Source: Rhea pennata (taxonomy: Eukaryota > Chordata > Aves > Rheiformes > Rheidae). Taken from it: DNA of 64,000 bases. The position numbers were made by a program, and so were the translations under genes. Under the pieces are notes generated by a model. It saw nothing but the letters and a program-made list of their open reading frames with translations, was not told the DNA's origin and did not search any database. Positions 1 through 12,040 of the stretch are shown here, piece after piece (within the stretch, counting starts at the first letter, position 1; each line of letters starts with the position of its first letter). The stretch lies in assembly GCF_028389875.1 (NCBI RefSeq), contig NC_084663.1, positions 1 to 64,000 of the forward strand, read 5' to 3'.

Positions 1-2418
1 CCCTAACCCTAACCCTAACCCTAACCCTAACCCTAACCCTAACCCTAACCCTAACCCTAACCCTAACCCTAACCCTAACCCTAACCCTAACCCTAACCCT
101 AACCCTAACCCTAACCCTAACCCTAACCCTAACCCTAACCCTAACCCTAACCCTAACCCTAACCCTAACCCTAACCCTAACCCTAACCCTAACCCTAACC
201 CTAACCCTAACCCTAACCCTAACCCTAACCCTAACCCTAACCCTAACCCTAACCCTAACCCTAACCCTAACCCTAACCCTAACCCTAACCCTAACCCTAA
301 CCCTAACCCTAACCCTAACCCTAACCCTAACCCTAACCCTAACCCTAACCCTAACCCTAACCCTAACCCTAACCCTAACCCTAACCCTAACCCTAACCCT
401 AACCCTAACCCTAACCCTAACCCTAACCCTAACCCTAACCCTAACCCTAACCCTAACCCTAACCCTAACCCTAACCCTAACCCTAACCCTAACCCTAACC
501 CTAACCCTAACCCTAACCCTAACCCTAACCCTAACCCTAACCCTAACCCTAACCCTAACCCTAACCCTAACCCTAACCCTAACCCTAACCCTAACCCTAA
601 CCCTAACCCTAACCCTAACCCTAACCCTAACCCTAACCCTAACCCTAACCCTAACCCTAACCCTAACCCTAACCCTAACCCTAACCCTAACCCTAACCCT
701 AACCCTAACCCTAACCCTAACCCTAACCCTAACCCTAACCCTAACCCTAACCCTAACCCTAACCCTAACCCTAACCCTAACCCTAACCCTAACCCTAACC
801 CTAACCCTAACCCTAACCCTAACCCTAACCCTAACCCTAACCCTAACCCTAACCCTAACCCTAACCCTAACCCTAACCCTAACCCTAACCCTAACCCTAA
901 CCCTAACCCTAACCCTAACCCTAACCCTAACCCTAACCCTAACCCTAACCCTAACCCTAACCCTAACCCTAACCCTAACCCTAACCCTAACCCTAACCCT
1001 AACCCTAACCCTAACCCTAACCCTAACCCTAACCCTAACCCTAACCCTAACCCTAACCCTAACCCTAACCCTAACCCTAACCCTAACCCTAACCCTAACC
1101 CTAACCCTAACCCTAACCCTAACCCTAACCCTAACCCTAACCCTAACCCTAACCCTAACCCTAACCCTAACCCTAACCCTAACCCTAACCCTAACCCTAA
1201 CCCTAACCCTAACCCTAACCCTAACCCTAACCCTAACCCTAACCCTAACCCTAACCCTAACCCTAACCCTAACCCTAACCCTAACCCTAACCCTAACCCT
1301 AACCCTAACCCTAACCCTAACCCTAACCCTAACCCTAACCCTAACCCTAACCCTAACCCTAACCCTAACCCTAACCCTAACCCTAACCCTAACCCTAACC
1401 CTAACCCTAACCCTAACCCTAACCCTAACCCTAACCCTAACCCTAACCCTAACCCTAACCCTAACCCTAACCCTAACCCTAACCCTAACCCTAACCCTAA
1501 CCCTAACCCTAACCCTAACCCTAACCCTAACCCTAACCCTAACCCTAACCCTAACCCTAACCCTAACCCTAACCCTAACCCTAACCCTAACCCTAACCCT
1601 AACCCTAACCCTAACCCTAACCCTAACCCTAACCCTAACCCTAACCCTAACCCTAACCCTAACCCTAACCCTAACCCTAACCCTAACCCTAACCCTAACC
1701 CTAACCCTAACCCTAACCCTAACCCTAACCCTAACCCTAACCCTAACCCTAACCCTAACCCTAACCCTAACCCTAACCCTAACCCTAACCCTAACCCTAA
1801 CCCTAACCCTAACCCTAACCCTAACCCTAACCCTAACCCTAACCCTAACCCTAACCCTAACCCTAACCCTAACCCTAACCCTAACCCTAACCCTAACCCT
1901 AACCCTAACCCTAACCCTAACCCTAACCCTAACCCTAACCCTAACCCTAACCCTAACCCTAACCCTAACCCTAACCCTAACCCTAACCCTAACCCTAACC
2001 CTAACCCTAACCCTAACCCTAACCCTAACCCTAACCCTAACCCTAACCCTAACCCTAACCCTAACCCTAACCCTAACCCTAACCCTAACCCTAACCCTAA
2101 CCCTAACCCTAACCCTAACCCTAACCCTAACCCTAACCCTAACCCTAACCCTAACCCTAACCCTAACCCTAACCCTAACCCTAACCCTAACCCTAACCCT
2201 AACCCTAACCCTAACCCTAACCCTAACCCTAACCCTAACCCTAACCCTAACCCTAACCCTAACCCTAACCCTAACCCTAACCCTAACCCTAACCCTAACC
2301 CTAACCCTAACCCTAACCCTAACCCTAACCCTAACCCTAACCCTAACCCTAACCCTAACCCTAACCCTAACCCTAACCCTAACCCTAACCCTAACCCTAA
2401 CCCTAACCCTAACCCTAA
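1..2418. repeat. Terminal telomere array, (CCCTAA)403
   Basis: Exactly 403 tandem CCCTAA units without a single variant, ending abruptly at 2418. The G-rich TTAGGG strand is the minus strand and runs outward to the left, as expected for the left end of a vertebrate chromosome. The array should bind shelterin and template telomerase extension. The absence of variant repeats at the inner edge is unusual and may reflect consensus polishing or a recently reseeded end. Confidence 0.98.
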
Positions 2419-3630
2419 ATGGCTGGGGTGGGCAGAGGGTGGGAGGTGGGGGGGAGAGGATGGGTGGGGGGAGTTGGGGTGGGAGGGGGGAGAGAGGATA
2501 GGTGGGGGGGAGAGAGGGAGAGGATGGGTGGGGGGGAGAGGGTGGGAGAGGATGGGTGGGGGGGCTGGGGTGGGCAGAGGGTGGGAGGTGGGGGGGAGAG
2601 GATGGGTGGGGGGAGTTGGGGTGGGAGGGGGGAGAGAGGATAGGTGGGGGGGAGAGAGGGAGAGGATGGGTGGGGGGGAGAGGGTGGGAGAGGATGGGTG
2701 GGGGGGCTGGGGTGGGCAGAGGGTGGGAGGTGGGGGGGGAGAGGATGGGTGGGGGGAGTTGGGGTGGGAGGGGGGAGAGAGGATAGGTGGGGGGGAGAGA
2801 GGGAGAGGATGGGTGGGGGGGAGAGGGTGGGAGAGGATGGGTGGGGGGGCTGGGGTGGGCAGAGGGTGGGAGGTGGGGGGGAGAGGATGGGTGGGGGGAG
2901 TTGGGGTGGGAGGGGGGAGAGAGGATAGGTGGGGGGGAGAGAGGGAGAGGATGGGTGGGGGGGAGAGGGTGGGAGAGGATGGGTGGGGGGGCTGGGGTGG
3001 GCAGAGGGTGGGAGGTGGGGGGGGAGAGGATGGGTGGGGGGGCTTGGGGTGGGAGGGGGGAGAGAGGATGGGTGGGGGGGAGAGAGGGAGAGGATGGGTG
3101 GGGGGGAGAGGGTGGGAGAGGATGGGTGGGGGGGCTGGGGTGGGCAGAGGGTGGGAGGTGGGGGGGGGAGAGGATGGGTGGGGGGAGTTGGGGTGGGAGG
3201 GGGGAGAGAGGATAGGTGGGGGGGAGAGAGGGAGAGGATGGGTGGGGGGGAGAGGGTGGGAGAGGATGGGTGGGGGGGCTGGGGTGGGCAGAGGGTGGGA
3301 GGTGGGGGGGAGAGGATGGGTGGGGGGAGTTGGGGTGGGAGGGGGGAGAGAGGATAGGTGGGGGGGAGAGAGGGAGAGGATGGGTGGGGGGGAGAGGGTG
3401 GGAGAGGATGGGTGGGGGGGCTGGGGTGGGCAGAGGGTGGGAGGTGGGGGGGAGAGGATGGGTGGGGGGAGTTGGGGTGGGAGGGGGGAGAGAGGATAGG
3501 TGGGGGGGAGAGAGGGAGAGGATGGGTGGGGGGGAGAGGGTGGGAGAGGATGGGTGGGGGGGCTGGGGTGGGCAGAGGGTGGGAGGTGGGGGGGAGAGGA
3601 TGGGTGGGGAGTGGGAGGTGGGGGGAGAGG
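2419..3630. repeat. G-rich subtelomeric minisatellite, 142-144 bp unit
   Basis: The CTGGGGTGGGCAGAGGG segment recurs at 2423, 2565, 2707, 2850, 2992, 3135, 3279, 3421 and 3563. This gives eight full units and a truncated ninth. Each unit contains several internal AGAGGATGGGTGGGGGG sub-repeats. The plus strand is almost all purine-G with runs of 3-8 G, so it has strong G-quadruplex potential on the strand that is C-rich in the adjoining telomere. The long glycine/arginine-rich open frames here overlap in all three forward frames and are by-products of repeat composition. Confidence 0.95.
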
Positions 3631-3722
3631 GAGAGAGAGGGGGAGGGTGGGGAGGGGAGAGGGAGAAAAGAAGGGGAAAAAAAGGAAAAAAAAAAAAGAA
3701 AAAAAAATATAAAAATGGGAAA
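3631..3722. repeat. Purine/A-rich tract
   Basis: The minisatellite decays into GAGGGAGA-type sequence and then into A runs (A12 and A9), ending in TATAAAAATGGGAAAT just before the inverted repeat. No gene is visible. Confidence 0.8.
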
Positions 3723-3963
3723 TTAATTTGCATATATCATGCCTTCCCTAGCAGAGGGAGGATACTAGCTCGGAGCAAATATTATTAAAAAATTTAAATT
3801 ATTATTTTTTTTTAAATAAATAAAAAAAAATTTTTTTAATAATAATTAATTTAATAATTAAATAAAAAAATTATTAAAAAATAATAATTTAAATTTTTTA
3901 ATAATATTTGCTCCGAGCTAGTATCCTCCCTCTGCTAGGGAAGGCATGATATATGCAAATTAA
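3723..3963. repeat. 241 bp inverted repeat with perfect 88 bp arms
   Basis: Positions 3723-3810 and 3876-3963 are exact reverse complements, both starting TTAATTTGCATATATC from the outside. The central 65 bases are pure A/T with further short palindromes. The structure could form a very stable cruciform or hairpin. It may be a foldback (MITE-like) element or a palindrome made by end repair. TTAA lies at the outer edge of each arm, but no terminal motif of a known transposon superfamily is recognisable. Confidence 0.93.
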
Positions 3964-4645
3964 AACAGATAACTACAGGGAGAAGAAAGCTGACTCCCAG
4001 AGAGTAGTCTAGCAATAAAGAAGACGGCCTAGAGAGGAGAGAATAAAGCGGAAAGCGAACGCGACAGAGCAAAGAACGGAGATCGCGGAGCGAAGCGTGC
4101 GACCCGGCCGACAGAATACTGAATAAAGCAAAAAAAAAAAAATAAAAGAAGAGGAAAGAGGTAAACAAAAGGACAGACGGATTTAAAGTGCGCAGAGTAG
4201 AGAAAGAGAGAAACAAAGCAAAGATGAAAGAATAAATGGAGCAAGAGAAACAGCAGTCAGAGCCTGGCGAGCAGCAGTCTACGACTTCTTTCTAAAAAAG
4301 GACCGTTTCGGCCGGACCGAAAGCCAAGGGGACGGATGTGATTTAATTAAGAGGACGCAAACAAACAAAACTGTCTTTATTCGAAAGAACAGACGCACGC
4401 AACTATCTTTGTCTTTATTGCTCAAAACCGGTCAACGATCTCTTTATCGCAACAAGATACCTTGGCCTTCGATCATCACAATAGAAAAACCTCGACGAGC
4501 AACTCCGTGTCCTAGAGCAGCTCCGCATACTCCTCGCCATCCGTCTCTATTATCTCACGGCTTCTACTCGCGTCGCCCGGCACGTACGCTACCTTCCTGC
4601 GGTAATAGGCGATCCCCTCCTATTTTAGGTAGCTCTTAGTAACAG
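3964..4645 (-). mobile_element. Possible LTR-like sequence, unclassified
   Basis: Read on the minus strand, the segment has two AATAAAGACA direct repeats (reverse complement at 4410-4419 and 4372-4381), as in the polyadenylation region of a retroviral LTR. A near-palindrome, TTTCGGCCGGACCGAAA, lies around 4306-4322. No TG...CA termini with a target-site duplication could be fixed and no coding sequence is present. It could equally be a non-LTR subtelomeric filler. Confidence 0.25.
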
Positions 4646-4649
4646 GGTT

Positions 4650-4940
4650 ACCAAGAAGAAAAAAGGAAAAAAAAAAATCCTAAAAAAACCCCAGTCCCAA
4701 GGCAGAGCTCCGCATCGACACAGGCGACAATAGTTGCCTCGCAGAGTGGCTGGGACCAGGGAGGGGGGAAAAAAAAAAAAAACACAAAAAAAAAACCCGG
4801 TCCCGAGGCAGAGCTCCGCATCGACACAGGTGACGATAGTTGCCTCGCAGAGTGGCCGGGACCGGGGAAAAAAAACCCAGCTGGGGGAAAAAAAAAAATC
4901 CCCCAGCTGGGGTTTTTTTTTTTTTTTTTTAATAAAAACC
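4650..4940. repeat. Duplicated hairpin module separated by A-tracts
   Basis: Two related modules of about 65-70 bases lie at 4689-4761 and 4795-4866. Each is bounded by complementary ends; in the second, CCCGGTCCC at 4796-4804 pairs with GGGACCGGG. Each also has an inner GAGGCA/TGCCTC or similar stem. A third, perfect hairpin follows (about 4877-4912) with CCCAGCTGGGGGA arms around an A11 loop, then a run of T. A-runs of 8-14 bases separate the elements. No known RNA family is recognised. Confidence 0.7.
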
Positions 4941-5215
4941 AAAAATAAATTTAAAATGCTAACTACAACCTAGAGGCAAAAAGAAAAGCATACAACATTA
5001 GACCCATCCCACTACCGAACAACCGCCCGTTCACGCTCGCTACGGCCATCCATCCCCTGAGCTAACGTAACTATCTGCTACCGTTCTTCTTAAAGGTAAT
5101 GCTGCGTTGGAATGACCGGGAAGCCCCCCAGACTGGAAATTCTAACTAATAATAAATAAATAAATACCTCTACCTCTTATTAACCCCCCCCCCCAAAAAA
5201 CTAGGATAGCTACAT
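4941..5215. other. Short unassigned stretch
   Basis: A mixed-composition sequence with a C10 run near 5186. No gene, repeat family or regulatory site is recognised. It separates the hairpin modules from the first 1.85 kb repeat unit. Confidence 0.5.
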
Positions 5216-5982
5216 TACTATATTCTACCCACTACCATAACTACATCCACAGGCAAGGCAGCTCCAAACAAAGACACGGACATACATACAGACACAAATA
5301 CACACCCTAGCATAGAAAAAGGGCAGCGAAGACAATGTTGCCGGCCAGTAAGACCTATGACGCTACGGTTGTGTGGCTCAGATGCTCTGGACGAGTCCAG
5401 AAAAGAGGGGGAAAGGCCACCGCTCGCGATGGAAAGGAGCTGGCAAAGCTGGGAACACCGAGGAAGAGGAGGCTCGCGAGAAAGACCCGAGCCTGGGACA
5501 ACGCAGGGAAGAGAACCCTGAAAGGGCGCCGCAAAGACGCGGGACGAGAGCGGCCTCGGAAGAGGAGCGGCCGGCGAGGCCGCGACCGTGGCCTCCGAGA
5601 CGATCGGCCGTGACGCGAAGCCGGAGCGACGGACCGCCCCTTTTGGTAGGCCGCATGGAATGAGACGAGATTCCCTTGGCACGATGCCGATGACTCGTGC
5701 CCGGCAAAGGGCAACGGATGCCTGCCACGCTACTCCTATGCAGTGTGGGCTGTGCTCCCTGAGCACAAAGAACGAGAGCGACATCAAGACCTCAGCAAAA
5801 GAGAACACAGCCACAACACACAGACGACACCAGGACACAGACGACACCAGGACACAGACGACACCCTGGAGCTGCCCTGCCTAGCACCCCCTCGCTTTCT
5901 GCCACACACACCCCACCATCTCTTCCTCACACACAGCACTCCTCCCAAGGAGCCCTCCACACTACAATGATGCCAGCACACG

Positions 5983-6017
<35 letters not shown>

Positions 6018-7088
6018 TGAGCCAACACACCCCAACACCCTTTGCCCTTCAGCTTAGCTTTTAGAGTGCGGAGTCCGTGGGTCACCATCAGTCCTCAGGA
6101 GGCACCCGCGACGGCGGCCGCGTCCTCTCCGGTCTTCCTTCGATCGCCGCGTTCGCCTCCGGCACCTGCCAAACCGCAGCACGAGCGGTCACCTCCGTGC
6201 CGGTCGGCTCCTACCTCATCCCCGACAACACCCTCCCCCAAAGCACCGCAGATGCTCTGCTCGCCTTCGCTACAACACTTCCAAACCCCAACGCTGCGGC
6301 TGGATGCGCCACCCGCAGCATCCGGAAGAAACAAAAAAACAAAATTGCTCTTCACCCAGACGGCGCTCGCCGACCGCACGATGCCGGACGCCGAGCCGCT
6401 CCCCTGCGACCCCAGGCGTGCCACGGAAAGGCCTGCACGGTATCTGCAAAAAAGCAGAGCGAGAGACATCATCGAGGGGCAGCCCACCACCGCCCACCAC
6501 ACAATAACGTTCTGACACAAACAAGATACGCTCTCACCTGCTCAGGCTCTTGCCAGCACTCCACTTCTCTCCACAGCTTTCTGCAAAACCTGCAAGCACA
6601 GAGCAATCGTGCACTGAGGTGATGTGTCCAAGACCACAGCCCACCCGCATCAAGCATTTGTGCCCGCCCTTTTACCCGCTCCTATAACCCCTGCTGACCG
6701 CCAGGCTACGGCCACCGTGCCGAGCTCTGCCGCGCCCCTGTAAAACCGGAACGGCAGCACGCAACAGAAACGGCGCCGATTACACAACAGCCCTACATAG
6801 GCTCCGCTTCATCTCCTGCACTGACGCTCATTTTGCTGTGCTCTGCCTGGGCGTAAGTAATCTGCTCTCCGCATTGCTCCTCATCTACAAGCACAAAGCG
6901 GGAATTGATCCGGGAACCGCAACACAACACCACCCCGTTTCCAACAACAAACCCCTAGATCACCATCTAAGACAACGCCCCTTTCTTCCTCCATCTCCCT
7001 TCGGCCCACTGGGAATGCTGCTCTGCATCTGACAAGAAATAAACCACAGCGTGCAAAGGCTGAATGATCACCACCCCAGTCCATCACT
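5216..7088. repeat. 1.85 kb subtelomeric tandem repeat, unit 1
   Basis: First of four head-to-tail units. Landmarks are a CACAGGCAAGGCAGCTCC segment near the start, a CpG-dense block (about 5390-5720), a CA microsatellite (about 5990-6020), a second GC-rich block (about 6065-6480) and a TATA-like CCTACATAG at 6792. It is nearly identical to unit 2 apart from the CA-repeat length. Open frames of up to 209 codons exist on both strands, but they are broken or frame-shifted in units 3 and 4, so they are not treated as genes. Confidence 0.93.
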
Positions 7089-8998
7089 GCAACACTCTAC
7101 ATCCTACCATTGCTACATCCACAGGCAAGGCAGCTCCAACCCCAGATGGACAGACACAAACACAAAGCAGAATCGTACACAAAAAGAATCACACTCACAC
7201 GCAAGACTGTCAGCCAGAAAGCCATGCAATGGCACAGTTGTGCAGCTCAGATGCTCTGGACGAGTCCAGAAAAGAGGGGGAAAGGCCACCGCTCGCGATG
7301 GAAAGGAGCCGGCAAAGCCGGGAATGCCGAGGAAGAGGAGGCTCGCGAGAAAGACCCGAGCCCGGGACAACGCAGGGAAGAGAACCCTGAAAGGGCGCCG
7401 CAAAGACGCGGGACGAGAGCGGCCTCGGAAGAGGAGCGGCCGGCGAGGCCGCGACCGTGGCCTCCGAGACGATCGGCCGTGACGCGAAGCCGGAGCGACG
7501 GACCGCCCCTTTTGGTAGGCCGCACGGAATGAGACGAGATTCCCTTGGCACGATGCCGATGACTCGGGCCCGGCAAAGGGCAACGGATGCCTGCCACGCT
7601 ACTCCTATGCAGTGTGGGCTGTGCTCCCTGAGCACAAAGAACGAGAGCGACATCAAGACCTCAGCAAAAGAGAACACAGCCACAACACACAGACGACACC
7701 AGGACACAGACGACACCAGGACACAGACGACACCCTGGAGCTGCCCTGCCTAGCACCCCCTCGCTTTCTGCCACACACACCCCACCATCTCTTCCTCACA
7801 CACAGCACTCCTCCCGAGGAGCCCTCCACACTACAATGATGCCAGCACACGTGCACACACACACTGAGCCAACACACCCCAACACCCTTTGCCCTTCAGC
7901 TTAGCTTTTAGAGTGCGGAGTCCGTGGGTCACCATCAGTCCTCAGGAGGCACCCGCGACGGCAGCCGCGTCCTCTCCGGTCTTCCTTCGATCGCCGCGTT
8001 CGCCTCCGGCACCTGCCAAACCGCAGCACGAGCGGTCACCTCCGTGCCGGTCGGCTCCTACCTCATCCCCGACAACACCCTCCCCCAAAGCACCGCAGAT
8101 GCTCTGCTCGCCTTCGCTACAACACTTCCAAACCCCAACGCTGCGGCTGGATGCGCCACCCGCAGCATCCAGAAGAAACAAAAAAACAAAATTGCTCTTC
8201 ACCCAGACGGCGCTCGCCGACCGCACGATGCCGGATGCCGAGCCGCTCCCCTGCGACCCCGGGCGTGCCACGGAAAGGCCTGCACGGTATCTGCAAAAAA
8301 GCAGAGCGAGAGACATCATCGAGGGGCAGCCCACCACCGCCCACCACACAATAACATTCTGACACAAACAAGATACGCTCTCACCTGCTCAGGCTCTTGC
8401 CAGCACTCCACTTCTCTCCACAGCGTCCTGCAAAACCTGCAAGCACAGAGCAATCGTGCACTGAGGTGATGCGTGCAAGACCACAGCCCACCCGCATCAA
8501 GCATTTGCTCCCACACCTTTACCCGCTCCTATAACCCCTGCTGACTGCCATGCTACGGTCACAGTGTCGAGGCCCGTCTGTAAAACGAGAACGGCGGTGT
8601 GCGACACGGACGGCGCCGACAGGACAACAGCCCTATATAGCCTCCGCTTCATCTCTGGGACCGACGCTCACCTTGCTGTATTCTGCCTCGGTGCAAGGAT
8701 CTGGCCTCCGCATCGCTCCTCATCTACAAGTACAAAGCAAGAATTGATCCAGGAACCGTAGCACAACACCACCCCATTTTCCAACAACAAACCCCTAGAT
8801 CACCTTCTAAGACCGTGCCCCTTTCTTCCTCCGTCTCCCTTCGGCCCACTGGGAATGCTGCTCTGCACCTGAACCTAAGAGCGGATATGCCTCTCGCTTC
8901 CTTCATCTCCCTTGGGCACATGGGCTGCTGCAGCACATCTGCAAAACAGCATAAAGGGGAGCACGCAGGCTGGCGGATCAATGTTCTGAGCCATCCCT
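7089..8998. repeat. 1.85 kb subtelomeric tandem repeat, unit 2
   Basis: Near-identical to unit 1 over most of its length (offset 1869, then 1847 after a shortened CA tract). It carries a TATA-like CCCTATATAG at 8631-8640 followed by a GC-rich stretch. Such close identity of the two most telomere-proximal units points to recent duplication or gene conversion. No coding sequence is accepted. Confidence 0.93.
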
Positions 8999-10828
8999 GC
9001 CACACTCTACATCCTACCGTTCCTAACGCCCACAGGCGAGGCAGCTCCAGCCCCAAACAGACGGACAGACACAAACACAAAGCAGAGTCCTACACAAGAA
9101 GAAACACACACACACACACACACACACCTTTGCTAGCCAGAAAGTCCTACAATGCCACAGCTGTGCGGCTCTGATGCTCTGGACAAGTCCACAAAAGAGT
9201 CAAATACCAGCGTCCGTGATGCAAAGGTGCCGACAAAGGCAGGAGAGTCGATGCCAAAGCAGCCGGCCACGGAAGACCCCGAGCTGTGCCTGTACAGGGA
9301 AGAGAACCCTGAAAGGGTGCCAGCAAGATGCAAAACGAGAGCGGTCCCAGAAGACGAGAGCCGACGAGGCCTCGATGACGACCGCGGAAACGATTGGCCG
9401 CAAATGACCGGGATGCGAAGCCGGAGCGACGGACCGCCCCTTCTAGCTGGCCGTACAGAATGAGACAGGATCCCTTGGCAGGATGTCGATGAGTCGCGCC
9501 AGACAAAAGACAACGGATGCCTATCGCTCTACTGCTGCGCAGTATGAGCTGTGCTCCTTGAGCACAAAGAACAAGAGTGACATCAAGACCTGAGAAAAAA
9601 GGTATCACAGCTACACACAACACAGACACAAGCTGCAGCTGCCCTGCCTAGCGCACCCTCGCTTTCTCCCGTACACCCTCTGCTGCACTTGCCTCGCACA
9701 GGAATCACCAGAAGAACCCTCCATGCTACACTGAATGTCAGTGTGCACATATACACCCCACACACATTCTTTGACCCTCAATTTCGTTTTTGGAGTACTG
9801 CGAGTCACCGTCTGTCCTCACAAGTCATCCTCGATAACAGTCGCATCCTCTCCGATCTTCCTTCGGTCGCCATTTTCGCCTTCGTCGCTCGCCAAACCGG
9901 AGCGCGAGTGGTCACCCCCGTGCCGGTCGGCTCCGGCCTCTTCTGCGACGGCACCCTCCCCGCAATCGTTATAATTGCTCTGTTCACCTGCACCGCACCG
10001 ATTCTACGCTCCGTCGTGGCTATGAGAACACTCATGGCACCTGGAAAAAACGAGACAACAAAAGTACTCTTCTGCTAGGCGGCATCGACTTAGCTCTAGA
10101 ACTGTCACACCATTATACTCACCCATTCTACCTAATCTCAAACACTCAAACATTCCTGGGAAAAGCCCACACAGTACCTCGAAAAGAAAAGAAAAAAATA
10201 AGTTACTGACCAGCAGCCTGGCATTACCCGACAGGACAAGGGAACTCCAGCCTGACAAGTGCCCCCTCTCACCTGCTCAGCCTTCTTGTTGCCGCTCATG
10301 TTCTCCTCTCCACGACTTCCTGCAAAACCTGCAAAACCAGAGAAAAGACTAGACCTGGAGGTGATGCCAAAAACCACACCCCGTCTGCAACCATACCTCA
10401 CTATAACACTTACCTGCTCCGCTTGCCCATCCTGACCGCCAGGCTATGGGTTGCCATGCCGAGGCATGCCACACACCTGTAAAATCAGAACGGCGGTGGG
10501 CAACGGGGACAGCGCCGACAAGACGACGGCTCTATACTAGGTTCCGCATCCTCTCTCGGACTGACGCTCGCCTCGCCGCGCTCCTCCCGGGTGAGAGGGA
10601 CCCTCGTTGCACATTGTTCCACACCTACAAGCACAAAGCAAAAGTTAACAAGGGGACCGTTGACCACACCGCTCTCCTTCCAAAAACAACTCTAGCTCAT
10701 CTTCTTATAGCACAACCCTTTCTTCCTCCATCTCTCTTCAGCCCGCCGGGAAAGCCGCTGCATATCTGCAACAAATCAAAGCAGAGCGCAAGGAGGCCGA
10801 TCGATTGCCGCTCCGGTCCATCACTGAC
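8999..10828. repeat. 1.85 kb subtelomeric tandem repeat, unit 3
   Basis: Clearly homologous to units 1-2 in the same order: start segment at 9000, CpG block 9170-9460, the GTCACC...CTCTCC block around 9805-9960. It has many substitutions and indels. CpG sites are often changed to TG or CA, as expected of a methylated older copy. A CA microsatellite lies at about 9107-9127. Reading frames seen in units 1-2 are not maintained. Confidence 0.88.
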
Positions 10829-12040
10829 ACGCTCTACACACTACCGTTGCTAACACCCACATGCAAGGCAGCTCCAGCACTAAACAGACAGATAAACATT
10901 AGACACAAACATGCAGGAAAGCCCTACACAAAAAGAACTACTCCCACACATAAGATGCTGTGGGTTAGAAAGCTCTACAACATCACGACCGCACAGCTCT
11001 GATGCTCTGCACAAGACCAGAAAGGAACCAAGTGCCACCACTTCCGGTGGCGAGAGCTCCGGCAAAGCCAGAAAGATCGACGCGAGAAAGGTCGGCGAGA
11101 AAGATCCGACACGGCGATGACGCAGGGAGGAAAACCCTGAAAGGACGCCGCAAAGATGTGAAACAAGAGCGGCCGATGATGCCTCGACGATGGCAAAGAT
11201 GATTGGCCGCAAACGGCTACGACGCAAAGCTAGAGTAACGGACGGCCCCTTTTAGCCGGCCACACGGAATGAGAGGCGATCTGTCGCTGCGACGCCGATG
11301 AGTCACGCCAGGCAAAAGACGACGGATGCCTACCGCGCTACCGCTGCGCGGTGTGGATCATGCTCCTTGAGCGCAAAGGACAAAAGCAACATCAAGACCT
11401 GAACAAAAGGTAGCAGAGCTAAAACACACAACACAAACTACACACGAACATAGACACAGGCTGGAGCTGCCCCGCCTAGCTCGCTCTCACTTCCTCCCAT
11501 CCACCCTCCGCCGCGCCTGCCTCACACACGGCACGCACCAGAAGAGCCCTCCGCGCTGCACTGAGGGTCAGCGGGCACACATGCGCAGCCAAGACACCCC
11601 AACGCTCTTCGCCCCTCAACTTAGCTTTTGGAGTTCTCGGGGTCACTATCTGTACTGAAGAAACATCCGCAATGGCAGCCGCACGCTCTCCGATCTTCCT
11701 TCGGTCGCCACATTCACCTTCATCGCCCGCCAAATCGGAACGCGAGCGGTCGCCCCCGTGCCGGCCGGCTCCGGCCTCGTCCGCGAGAGCTTCCTCCGCC
11801 CGAGCGCTGTGCGTGCGCCGCTCGCCCGTGCCACGCCGATTCCGAGCTCCCGCAACTTCTCTGCGGTGACGTCCGCGGTACCTGGAAAACCAACGCGACA
11901 AACTTACTGTGCTGCCAGGCAGCACTAACCAGCCCTTGACCAACTGAAACACCGGTACCATCACCTGTTCTGCCTCACCGGAAATGCTCAGCCGTTTCTT
12001 GGAAGGGCCGCATGGTACCTGAAAAAACAGAGCGGGCGGC
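10829..12040. repeat. 1.85 kb subtelomeric tandem repeat, unit 4 (truncated)
   Basis: The innermost and most diverged unit. It begins with the same start segment and retains the CpG block (about 11000-11260) and the second block (about 11640-11860). Similarity is lost after about 12040, so the last third is missing. Confidence 0.82.

Noticed and set aside
2419-3788. Glycine/arginine-rich open frames up to 341 codons
   Set aside because: They overlap in several frames of a G-rich minisatellite, have no conserved start, and exist only because the unit rarely contains stops.
5218-11227. Arginine/serine/proline-rich open frames of 100-209 codons on both strands of the 1.85 kb repeats
   Set aside because: Frames differ or are shifted between the four units, occur on both strands over the same bases, and match no family; high GC explains their length.
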